Source: Caulobacteraceae bacterium (GTDB lineage Bacteria > Pseudomonadota > Alphaproteobacteria > Caulobacterales > Caulobacteraceae). Taken from it: a DNA stretch of 6,011 nt. Both the position numbers and the translations under genes were made by a program. The stretch covers positions 1 to 6,011 of the forward strand of contig CANKPO010000092.1 of the NCBI GenBank assembly GCA_947484535.1. Direction: 5' to 3'. The notes under the pieces were generated by a model. The model ran no database searches, was not told the origin of the DNA, and saw only the letters and a program-made list of their open reading frames with translations. Positions 1 to 5,760 of the stretch are shown here, in pieces; position 1 is the first letter of the stretch; the number at the start of each line of letters is the position of its first letter.

Positions 1-98
1 GCGGTCTTGGCCAATTTCTTGCCAGCATCCGGGGGTGCAGATAGAAACGGACTGCCAAGCGCCAAATCGAGCGCCCAAGGACCGCAACAGGACCCCCT
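1..98. other. Unassigned left edge, possibly the 3' end of an upstream gene
   Basis: One forward frame is open from the window edge to a TGA at 100-102, which would overlap the yggT start as ATGA. Its last residues (ending PSAKSSAQGPQQDPL) match no family I know, and its third codon positions are not strongly GC-biased, so coding status is doubtful. A second forward frame is also open here and a third stops near position 42. I see no clear promoter. AGGA at 89-92 serves as the ribosome binding site for yggT. Confidence 0.2.
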
Positions 99-404
99 AT
101 GACCAGCTTTCTGCAATATATTGTCAGCTCCGTGATCGGCCTTCTGGTCTTAATCTTGGTCATCAATGCGGTGATGAGTTGGCTGATCGCCTTTGAGGTC
201 ATCAATCTGCGCAACCGTCTGGTCTATTCGATCTCACGCACCTTGGATGCGATCAGCAATCCGGTGCTCGCGCCCATGCGCCGGATCATACCCAATATGG
301 GTGGATTGGATATTAGCCCGGTCGTTACGATCATCATCCTGCAGGCGGCGGGCCAGTATCTGGTGCCGTGGCTGTTCGCCCCCCTCCGCAACATCATCGG
401 CTAG
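99..404 (+). CDS. YggT family small integral membrane protein
   Basis: A 101-residue protein with two hydrophobic segments, about residues 4-31 and 72-95. Between them lies the conserved YggT signature at about residues 54-74, with NPVLAPMRRIIP followed by GGLDISP. YggT proteins are inner-membrane proteins of poorly defined function, linked in some bacteria to osmotic tolerance and envelope processes. E. coli YggT has two copies of this unit; the single-copy length here is usual for alphaproteobacteria. The ATG at 99 has AGGA six bases upstream. The DUF167 gene follows within 30 bases, a pairing common in bacteria (yggT-yggU), so the two are probably co-transcribed. The family call is secure; the function is not. 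Confidence 0.93.
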   Translation: MTSFLQYIVSSVIGLLVLILVINAVMSWLIAFEVINLRNRLVYSISRTLDAISNPVLAPMRRIIPNMGGLDISPVVTIIILQAAGQYLVPWLFAPLRNIIG

Positions 405-433
405 GGGCAAGACGGCCTTTAGGGTCAGGGCGC

Positions 434-721
434 TTGACCGCCAAGATCGCCGTGCGCCTGACCCCTCGCGGCGGACGCGATGGGATAGATGGGTGGGCAG
501 CAGACGAGGCGGGACGGCCCTTTTTGAAGGTTCGGGTCAGTGCCCCGCCCGTTGAGAGTGAGGCCAATGAGGCGCTGGAGCGGCTCTTGGCCAAGGTGCT
601 GAAGGTCTCCAAATCCAGCGTTCGCGTGGTCAGCGGCACCACCGCTCGGTTCAAACAGGTCGAGATCAGCGGATTGGAACAGGACGAGGCGCTGGCGCGG
701 CTGGACTTTGCGCCCCCCTAG
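434..721 (+). CDS. DUF167 (YggU) family protein, probable TTG start
   Basis: The DUF167 domain fills the protein: a first strand IAVRLTPRGGRDGIDGW, the core LKVRVSAPPVESEANEALERLLAK (residues 31-54), and SGTTARFKQVEI (67-78). The family core is usually APPxxGKAN; here it reads ESEAN. I chose TTG at 434 because it gives 95 residues, the normal family size, begins right at the domain, and has AGGG about 10 bases upstream. An in-frame ATG at 368 would overlap yggT by 37 bases and add a low-complexity, basic, proline-rich stretch unlike the family, so I reject it. The function of DUF167 proteins is unknown. The gene probably sits in an operon with yggT. Confidence 0.9.
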   Translation: MTAKIAVRLTPRGGRDGIDGWAADEAGRPFLKVRVSAPPVESEANEALERLLAKVLKVSKSSVRVVSGTTARFKQVEISGLEQDEALARLDFAPP

Positions 722-725
722 GGTC

Positions 726-752
726 AAGGGGCCTAGCTCATCGGGCCTTTTT
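726..752 (+). terminator. Probable weak intrinsic terminator after the DUF167 gene
   Basis: AAGGGGCC (726-733) can pair with GGCCTTTT (744-751) around a 10-base loop, giving 8 pairs of which two are G-U. The run of five T (748-752) partly lies inside the stem. It begins five bases after the stop codon of the DUF167 gene, a sensible place to end a yggT-DUF167 transcript. The short T run makes it only moderately convincing. Confidence 0.45.
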
Positions 753-790
753 GGGCCTAAGCTGCATCAAAGAACGCGTATCGGGACGAA

Positions 791-2272
791 ATGACCATGG
801 CAAGCTTGCGCAAGACAGCCCTCGTGGCGGGCGGTGTGATTTTGACGCTTGGCGCCGTGGTGGCGGTACGGACCGCAACCTTCAAGGCCCCCGCAGGGGC
901 GGATTTTAGCCAGATCAAGCTGGCCTCAGCCCCAGCCATTGATCAGGCGCTCGCAGCCCAGCACCTGTCGCAAGCGATCCAGATCCCAACCATCTCGCAC
1001 CAAAACCCAGCCGATAATCAGCGCGAACAGTGGACAAGGCTGCATGAGTGGCTGGCCAGCACCTATCCGGCCTCCCACGCGGCCATGACCCGCGAGATCG
1101 TGCTCAACAATAGCCTTGTCTATACCTGGCAAGGCAGCGACCCCTCCCTCGCCCCGATCATCCTGATGGCGCACCAAGATGTGGTGCCGATCAGCGAGGG
1201 AACCGAGAAGGATTGGCGTCATCCGCCCTTTGCCGGTGTCATTGCCGAGGGCGCGGTCTGGGGCCGGGGTTCGGTCGATGATAAGGGCTCACTGGTCAGT
1301 CTGTTTGAGGCAACTGAGGCCCTCATCAAGTCCGGCTTTAAGCCCAAACGCACCATCTATCTTGTCTCTGGCGAGGATGAAGAGGCAGGCGGTGCAGGAG
1401 CCAAGGCGGCCAGCGACCTTTTAAAGTCGCGCAAGGTCAAGGCCCTGTTCACATTGGATGAGGGCAGCGTCATCCTGTCGGACCATCCGGTCACAGGCGG
1501 GCCCGCAACCCTCATTGGCGTGGCGGAAAAGGGCTATGCGACCTTACGCATAGAGGCTTCCGCGCAAGGCGGTCATTCCTCTGCCCCGCCCAAACAGACC
1601 GCTGTGGTGAGCCTCGCCCAAGCGGTGATCGCCATCAATGACAGCGCCTTCCCCATGAGGTTCGAAGGCCCCGGCGCGGAGATGATGCGCTATCTGGCCA
1701 GCCATGGCAGCGCAGTGACCAAGATGGCCGTGGCCAATAGCTGGCTCTTTGGCCCCTTGCTGATCAAGCAGATGGGCGCTTCGGCAGCGGGCGCAGCCAT
1801 GCTGCATACCACCATTGCCCCGACCATGCTGGCTGGTTCGCCCAAGGAAAATGTCCTGCCCCAGACGGCGACGGCCTGGATCAACTATCGCCTCGCCCCC
1901 TCGACGTCCTCGAGCCAAGTCATGGCCAAGGCGCAGGAGGCCACCAAGGGCCTGCCCGTCACCTTGAGCTGGGAAAAGGCACCGCGCGAGCCATCGCCGG
2001 TCTCGTCCACCACCTCTGAGGGCTGGAAACTGATCGCAGCGACCGCCAATGCGGCCAATCCCGACTCTCCGATTGCGCCGTCACTGGTCATTGCCGGGAC
2101 TGACAGCCGCAGCATGACCCCCGTCTCCACCGACGTCTATCGCTTCCAGCCGATCCTGTTCGCTATGGACGACACCAAGATGATCCATGGCACCAATGAG
2201 CATCTGTCGCTGGAAAATCTGGCCCGCATGACGACCTACTATGCGCAACTGATTGCCACGGCGGCAGGCTGA
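791..2272 (+). CDS. Membrane-anchored M20 family zinc metallopeptidase (CPS1/PM20D1-like)
   Basis: A 493-residue M20 hydrolase expected to cleave peptide or N-acyl amino acid bonds with two zinc ions. The visible active-site set is complete: HQD with H128 and D130, GRGSVDDKG with the bridging D163, GEDEEAGG with catalytic E197 and metal ligand E198, D223 in TLDEGS, and H466 in IHGTNEH. GHSSAPP (261-267) belongs to the lid/dimerisation domain inserted at about residues 245-395. The long form and the WRHPPFAG...WGRG spacing resemble yeast carboxypeptidase S and animal PM20D1 more than bacterial DapE or ArgE. Residues 7-28 form a hydrophobic segment after a basic start, with no lipobox cysteine, so the enzyme is probably exported or anchored facing the periplasm. 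The start at 791 has GGGACGAA just upstream; a second ATG at 797 is possible. The substrate cannot be told from sequence. Confidence 0.93.
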   Translation: MTMASLRKTALVAGGVILTLGAVVAVRTATFKAPAGADFSQIKLASAPAIDQALAAQHLSQAIQIPTISHQNPADNQREQWTRLHEWLASTYPASHAAMTREIVLNNSLVYTWQGSDPSLAPIILMAHQDVVPISEGTEKDWRHPPFAGVIAEGAVWGRGSVDDKGSLVSLFEATEALIKSGFKPKRTIYLVSGEDEEAGGAGAKAASDLLKSRKVKALFTLDEGSVILSDHPVTGGPATLIGVAEKGYATLRIEASAQGGHSSAPPKQTAVVSLAQAVIAINDSAFPMRFEGPGAEMMRYLASHGSAVTKMAVANSWLFGPLLIKQMGASAAGAAMLHTTIAPTMLAGSPKENVLPQTATAWINYRLAPSTSSSQVMAKAQEATKGLPVTLSWEKAPREPSPVSSTTSEGWKLIAATANAANPDSPIAPSLVIAGTDSRSMTPVSTDVYRFQPILFAMDDTKMIHGTNEHLSLENLARMTTYYAQLIATAAG

Positions 2273-2282
2273 CCCCTTGGAC

Positions 2283-2295
2283 GCCCGGCGCGGGC
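2283..2295 (+). other. Perfect short hairpin between the M20 and Rieske genes
   Basis: GCCCG-GCG-CGGGC is a 5-bp GC stem with a 3-base loop, lying 10 bases after the M20 stop and 18 bases before the Rieske start. No T run follows, so it is not a classical terminator. It could affect mRNA stability or translation start, or be chance in GC-rich DNA. Confidence 0.3.
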
Positions 2296-2313
2296 AGGTT
2301 ATGGGCTAATCTC

Positions 2314-3435
2314 ATGAGCCGTGACACAGACCCGACCCCCAAGGCGACACGCCAAGCGCCTTCGCCAAAACCCGCCGCCTTTGGCGAGGGGTTCGTGCTG
2401 GACTGTTGGTACCTTGCCGCCCTTGGCCAAGACCTCAAGCCGGGCAAGCTGCAGCGCTATGAGATCCTCGGCGAGCCCGTGCTGCTGGGCCGCACCCTCG
2501 CGGGCGAGGTCTATGGTCTGCGCGACATCTGTCCTCACCGGGCCGCGCCCCTGTCGGCTGGCAAACTGACCCGCGATGACGCGGGCCATGAGGCCGTCCA
2601 GTGCCCCTATCATGGCTGGCTGTTTCGCACCGATGGGGTCTGCAGCAAGATCCCGTCTCTGGTCGAGGAACAGGGCATGGATGTCGAGCGCATCCGTGTG
2701 CGCCGTTTCCCGGTCCAAGAGAGCCAGGGCCTGGTCTTTATCTGGATGGCCTCTGATCCGCGCATTGAGGCCGTGCCCGACCACGCGCCGCAAATCTTTC
2801 CCGGTGTTGTCGGCGGTAAGCCTAAGCTGATCGACAGGATGGTGTTTGATGTCCATGTCGACCATGCCGTCGTCGGCCTGATGGATCCCGCCCACGGCCC
2901 CTATGTCCATGCCCAGTGGTGGTGGCGCTCGGCCAAGAGCCAACATGCTAAGGCCAAAAGGTTCGCGCCCCGTGAGGCAGGCTTTGCCATGGTCCGGCAC
3001 GAGCCCTCTAAGAACAGCCGCGCCTATGCGATCTTGGGCGGTGAGCCCCTGACCGAGATTACCTTCCGCCTGCCCGGCCTTCGCTGGGAACATATTACGG
3101 TGGGCAAGAGACAGGTCCTGTCCCTGACCTGCCTGACACCGATGTCTGAGACCAAGACACGCATCACCCAGATTGTCTGGTCCGACCACCCGATCTTTGG
3201 CCTGATTGCGCCCTTCTTTGCCGCCGGGGCGCGCGCCTTTTTGCGCCAAGACGGCGATATGGTGAACCTGCAAAATGAGGGTCTCAAATATGATCCCTCG
3301 CTTCTGTGGATCGACGATGCCGACCGTCAGGCCAAATGGTATCAGGCCCTCAAGCGCGAATGGGCCGCCAGCCGCAAGGAGGCCCGCCCCTTCGTCAATC
3401 CGGTCGAAGAGACGGTGCTGAAATGGCGCAGCTAG
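2314..3435 (+). CDS. Rieske [2Fe-2S] aromatic ring-hydroxylating oxygenase, alpha subunit family
   Basis: A 373-residue cytosolic oxygenase with an N-terminal Rieske domain and a C-terminal non-heme iron domain. The [2Fe-2S] ligands are C73 and H75 (DICPHRAAPLS) and C97 and H100 (CPYHGW). The mononuclear iron site is MDPAHGPYVH, with D190 as the likely electron-bridging residue and H194 and H199 as ligands; D313 in RQDGDMVNLQ is the likely third ligand. The spacing from H75 to C97 is 21 residues, a few longer than the usual 16-17, suggesting a small loop insertion. Such enzymes hydroxylate or O-/N-demethylate aromatic or other ring compounds using electrons from a reductase. No reductase or ferredoxin gene lies in the window, so the partner must be elsewhere. 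The start is inferred: the ribosome binding site is weak. The substrate is unknown, and names such as vanillate demethylase would be a guess. Confidence 0.93.
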   Translation: MSRDTDPTPKATRQAPSPKPAAFGEGFVLDCWYLAALGQDLKPGKLQRYEILGEPVLLGRTLAGEVYGLRDICPHRAAPLSAGKLTRDDAGHEAVQCPYHGWLFRTDGVCSKIPSLVEEQGMDVERIRVRRFPVQESQGLVFIWMASDPRIEAVPDHAPQIFPGVVGGKPKLIDRMVFDVHVDHAVVGLMDPAHGPYVHAQWWWRSAKSQHAKAKRFAPREAGFAMVRHEPSKNSRAYAILGGEPLTEITFRLPGLRWEHITVGKRQVLSLTCLTPMSETKTRITQIVWSDHPIFGLIAPFFAAGARAFLRQDGDMVNLQNEGLKYDPSLLWIDDADRQAKWYQALKREWAASRKEARPFVNPVEETVLKWRS

Positions 3436-3448
3436 GCCCTGATAGGGC
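3436..3448 (+). other. Perfect short hairpin directly after the Rieske stop codon
   Basis: GCCCT-GAT-AGGGC begins at the base after the TAG stop and forms a 5-bp stem with a 3-base loop. No T run follows, so it is at best a weak or Rho-assisted end signal or an mRNA-stabilising structure. It has the same design as the hairpin before the Rieske gene. Confidence 0.3.
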
Positions 3449-3500
3449 ACGATTGAGAAGTCCTATGGCGCATCGTCTGAGTGCCCAGTAAAAGAACCCC

Positions 3501-4454
3501 ATGACCCAATCAGACGAACCGAAAAAGGGCTGGTTCCAGCGCCTTGCCGATGGGCTGACGCGCTCGACGCGGCAGATGACCGAGCAGGTGGTCGCCGCCA
3601 TCGTCAAGCGCCCGCTCGATCAGGCCATGCTCGACGATCTCGAAGAGATGCTGATCGAGGCCGATCTGGGTCCCGCCGCTGCTGGCCGCGTGGCCGAGGC
3701 CTTTGGCAAGGCCCGCTTTGGCCGCGAAGCCTCTGAATCCGAGATCAAGCTCGCGCTGGCCGAGGCGGTTGCCGCCGAGCTTCTGCCGCGCCAAGGCCGG
3801 TTTGATCCCCTGTCGGGTCCCAAGCCCTATGTGGTGCTGTTTGTCGGCGTCAATGGATCGGGCAAGACGACCACCCTGGGCAAGATCGCCGCCGACCTGA
3901 CCGGGCGCGGTGCCAAGGTGCTGATTGCGGCAGGCGATACCTTCCGCGCCGCCGCCGTCGAGCAGCTCAAGATCTGGGCCGATCGGTCCGGCGCAGATTT
4001 CATCTCCCGCCCCACCGGCGCCGATGCGGCGGGCCTTGCCTTTGACGCGCTCGAACAGGCCCGAAGCGGCGGCTATGACGTGCTCTTGATCGATACGGCC
4101 GGGCGCCTACAAAACAAGTCCGGCCTGATGGATGAGCTGTTAAAGATCGTTCGGGTGCTGAAGAAGATCGATCCGGAGGCCCCGCACGAGACCCTGTTGG
4201 TGCTCGATGCCACGGTGGGCCGAAATGCCCTGTCGCAAGAAAACATCTTCGGCAATACCGCAGGCGTAACCGGCATTGTTATGACCAAGCTGGACGGCAC
4301 AGCCCGGGGCGGGGTTCTGGTTCCGGTGGCCCAGGCCTCCGATGCCCCCATCAAACTGATCGGTGTTGGCGAGGGGATCGAAGATCTTCAACCCTTTGAC
4401 GCCGTCGCCTTTTCCCGTTCGCTGGTCGGGCTGGATGGAACGGAAAATCCATGA
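3501..4454 (+). CDS. ftsY: Signal recognition particle receptor FtsY
   Basis: FtsY is the membrane-associated SRP receptor GTPase that pairs with Ffh to deliver ribosomes making membrane proteins to the SecYEG translocon. The NG domain is complete in 317 residues: a helical N domain (about 10-100) with the LEEMLIEADLG motif, then the G domain with P-loop GVNGSGKT (116-123), DTFRAAAVEQL (146-156), DTAGR (198-202), TKLD (262-265) followed by GTARGG, and GVGEGIEDLQPFD (288-300). The acidic A domain of the E. coli protein is absent; only a short amphipathic basic start (KKGWFQRLADGLTRS) remains, as in many alphaproteobacteria, and probably binds lipid. The conserved DATxGQN loop reads DATVGRN. 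The ATG at 3501 has a purine-rich AAAAGAA upstream. The gene overlaps yciB by four bases, indicating coupled translation. Confidence 0.98.
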   Translation: MTQSDEPKKGWFQRLADGLTRSTRQMTEQVVAAIVKRPLDQAMLDDLEEMLIEADLGPAAAGRVAEAFGKARFGREASESEIKLALAEAVAAELLPRQGRFDPLSGPKPYVVLFVGVNGSGKTTTLGKIAADLTGRGAKVLIAAGDTFRAAAVEQLKIWADRSGADFISRPTGADAAGLAFDALEQARSGGYDVLLIDTAGRLQNKSGLMDELLKIVRVLKKIDPEAPHETLLVLDATVGRNALSQENIFGNTAGVTGIVMTKLDGTARGGVLVPVAQASDAPIKLIGVGEGIEDLQPFDAVAFSRSLVGLDGTENP

Positions 4455-5035
4455 GCCAGCCCCTATCCAAAAAGACCATCACCCTGATCCGCTCAGCCGT
4501 TGATTATGCCGGACCGCTGGCCTTTCTGGTCGGCTATCTGATCACCCGTGATATGCTGAGCGCGACCTGGGCTCTGGTCGGGGCCTCCGCCATCGCTTTG
4601 GCCGTCGGCTATGGGGTGGAGCGGCGCATTGCGCCCATGCCCCTCTTTGCCGGGCTCGCTGCGTTGGTCTTTGGCGGCCTGACCCTCTATTTCGATGACC
4701 CGCGCTTCGTTAAGATCAAGCCGACCGTCATCAACACCGTCCTGGGCCTGACCATGCTCGGCGGCTTGGCTCTGAAGCGTAATCCCCTCAAGGCCCTGAT
4801 GGGTGAGGCGCTCAAGCTGCCTGACGCGGCGTGGCGCACCCTGAGCTTTCGCTATGGTCTGTTCTTTCTGTGTGTCGCCGTCTTGAACGAGGTCGTCTGG
4901 CGCACCCAGCCAGAATCGACCTGGGTCTGGTTTCGGATGCCCGGCCTGCAGATCCTATCGCTGGTCTTTTCCCTGATCCAGCTGCCCTTGATGATGAAAC
5001 ATATCGAAGCCGATCCTGAGGCCGATAGGCCTTAA
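4451..5035 (+). CDS. yciB: YciB / septation protein A, inner membrane protein
   Basis: A 194-residue polytopic membrane protein with about five to six hydrophobic segments (roughly 18-33, 38-55, 63-80, 93-107, 133-150, 163-182). Family hallmarks are TLYFDDPRFVKIKPTVINTVLG (78-99), LKLPDAAWRTLSFRYGLFFL (121-140), AVLNEVVWRTQPESTWVWFR (143-162) and a terminal FSLIQLPLMMKH. YciB (also ispZ, 'intracellular septation protein A') helps keep the envelope intact and interacts with elongation and division proteins in enterobacteria; its exact activity is unsettled. The start ATG overlaps the ftsY TGA as ATGA, and GGATGGAACGGAAAA upstream can act as a ribosome binding site, so it is the second gene of an ftsY-yciB operon. 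The identification is strong. Confidence 0.95.
   Translation: MSQPLSKKTITLIRSAVDYAGPLAFLVGYLITRDMLSATWALVGASAIALAVGYGVERRIAPMPLFAGLAALVFGGLTLYFDDPRFVKIKPTVINTVLGLTMLGGLALKRNPLKALMGEALKLPDAAWRTLSFRYGLFFLCVAVLNEVVWRTQPESTWVWFRMPGLQILSLVFSLIQLPLMMKHIEADPEADRP
5017..5034 (+). other. Hairpin over the yciB stop codon
   Basis: TGAGGCC (5017-5023) pairs with GGCCTTA (5028-5034) around a GATA loop, 7 pairs including one G-U. It covers the end of yciB and two bases of its TAA stop. No T run follows, so intrinsic termination of the ftsY-yciB transcript here is possible but weak. Confidence 0.3.
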
Positions 5036-5090
5036 GCCGACCTAGGCGGACATTTTATCGACTGTCGTTAAACCGACGTAGACTGACATT
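5032..5090 (+). promoter_or_regulatory. Pair of 23-bp imperfect direct repeats upstream of marR, candidate operator
   Basis: Copies at 5032-5054 and 5068-5090 agree at 19 of 23 positions (consensus TTAARCCGACSTAGRCKGACATT, where R, S and K mark the differences) and are 36 bp apart. Each copy is two 10-bp half units, TAARCCGACN then TAGRCNGACA. An imperfect dyad GTCG-6-CGAC (5064-5077) overlaps the second copy. The first copy starts at the yciB stop codon. The promoter of marR must lie in this gap, but I cannot place convincing -35 and -10 boxes; CATTAT (5087-5092) is a weak -10 candidate. Binding by the MarR product is inferred from position alone. Confidence 0.4.
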
Positions 5091-5104
5091 ATGGTGTATC
5101 TAGC

Positions 5105-5118
5105 CCCCGCTATCGGGG
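5105..5118 (+). other. Small hairpin in the marR 5' leader
   Basis: CCCCG-CTAT-CGGGG is a perfect 5-bp stem with a 4-base loop, ending eight bases before the GGAGG ribosome binding site (5127-5131) of marR. If transcribed it could modulate ribosome access, but it is short and not backed by conservation evidence here. Confidence 0.25.
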
Positions 5119-5137
5119 ACACTGATGGAGGCCCTCT

Positions 5138-5704
5138 ATGTCGAAGTCCCGCCTAGACGACAGCCTGATTGATCTGAACCGTTCGCCAAGCCACCTCTTG
5201 CATCGGGTGCTGCAGATGGCCCTAGACCTCTTTGTCGAAGAGGCAGGTCCCGGCGCAGTGACCCAGCGCCAGTTCGCCGTGCTGGCCGCCGTGGCGGCCG
5301 ATGAAGGCCCAACCCAGTCGCGCCTTGTCAAGGCCACAGGGATCGACCGCTCGACCTTGGCGGACATGGTGGCGCGGATGATCGACAAGGGGCTCTTGAC
5401 CCGCGAGCGGTCCGCCAAGGATGCACGGGCCAACAGTGTCGGCCTGACCGATCTGGGCCGCCATACCCTCAGCGACATGACCCCCAAGGTCGCCGCTGCC
5501 GACAGCCGCCTTCTGGCGCACCTGAGCGCGGGCAAGCGCGACAGTTTCATCAAACTCCTGCGCGAGTTCATCCGGTCCGGTGAAGAGACCAATGAAGGCG
5601 CGCTGGTGCTGGCCACCAAGCCGAAAAAGAAGGCCGATAAGGCTCCCAAGGCCGAAAAGAAGAAAAAGAAGAAGAAAAAGGCCGCGAACGATCTTGCCAT
5701 CTGA
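5138..5704 (+). CDS. MarR family transcriptional regulator with lysine-rich C-terminal tail
   Basis: A 188-residue DNA-binding protein. The MarR winged helix-turn-helix spans about residues 42-110: VTQRQFAVLAAV, then the helix-turn-helix TQSRLVKATGIDRSTLADMVARMIDKGLLTRE (59-90) and the wing RSAKDARANSVGLTDLGR with the typical D95 and R97. Helices on both sides (about 17-36 and 115-147) form the dimer interface. Residues 161-181 are an unusual basic tail ending in eight consecutive lysines, absent from ordinary MarR proteins of about 140-160 residues; it may add non-specific DNA or RNA affinity. A strong GGAGG lies seven bases before the ATG. MarR proteins usually repress their own gene and a neighbour and release DNA on binding a small aromatic or oxidant; the downstream hydrolase gene or the marR gene itself are the obvious candidate targets. 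The ligand is unknown. Confidence 0.93.
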   Translation: MSKSRLDDSLIDLNRSPSHLLHRVLQMALDLFVEEAGPGAVTQRQFAVLAAVAADEGPTQSRLVKATGIDRSTLADMVARMIDKGLLTRERSAKDARANSVGLTDLGRHTLSDMTPKVAAADSRLLAHLSAGKRDSFIKLLREFIRSGEETNEGALVLATKPKKKADKAPKAEKKKKKKKKAANDLAI

Positions 5705-5718
5705 TCCATGGGCTCGAC

Positions 5719-5733
5719 TTAAGCGGACTTATC
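5719..5733 (+). promoter_or_regulatory. Single copy of the marR-upstream repeat half unit before the hydrolase gene
   Basis: TTAAGCGGAC (5719-5728) differs at one base in ten from TTAAGCCGAC at 5032-5041. TTATC follows directly here, and also follows at a 3-bp gap after the related half unit TAGGCGGAC at 5043-5051. It lies between the marR stop and the hydrolase start, where an operator shared with marR would be expected. It is one short match and may be chance. Confidence 0.25.
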
Positions 5734-5760
5734 TGGTCGCATGGTCAGGTCGAAATTTGG

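Noticed and set aside
368..433. ATG at 368 as the start of the DUF167 protein
   Set aside because: It overlaps yggT by 37 bases and adds 22 residues not seen in the family; TTG at 434 fits length and domain start.
2299..3450. 383-codon open frame on the minus strand covering the whole Rieske gene
   Set aside because: It mirrors a gene with all catalytic motifs intact. Its translation resembles no family and it arises from GC-biased codon use.
3453..3481. sigma-70 promoter for ftsY with TTGAGA at 3453-3458
   Set aside because: No acceptable -10 box lies 16-18 bases downstream; the region reads TCTGAG.
5032..5046. CtrA box (TTAA-N7-TTAA) upstream of marR
   Set aside because: The second half reads TAGG (and TAGA in the other copy), so only one half site is present.
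5647..5683. A-rich lysine tract as a programmed -1 frameshift site
   Set aside because: The AAAAAG runs are in the wrong phase for an A-AAA-AAG slippery site (each AAA codon follows AAG), and the longest A run is five.
5110..5709. 199-codon minus-strand frame starting with a phenylalanine run
   Set aside because: The phenylalanine run is the antisense of the lysine tail of MarR; the rest is low-complexity Arg/Ser/Ala typical of a shadow frame.
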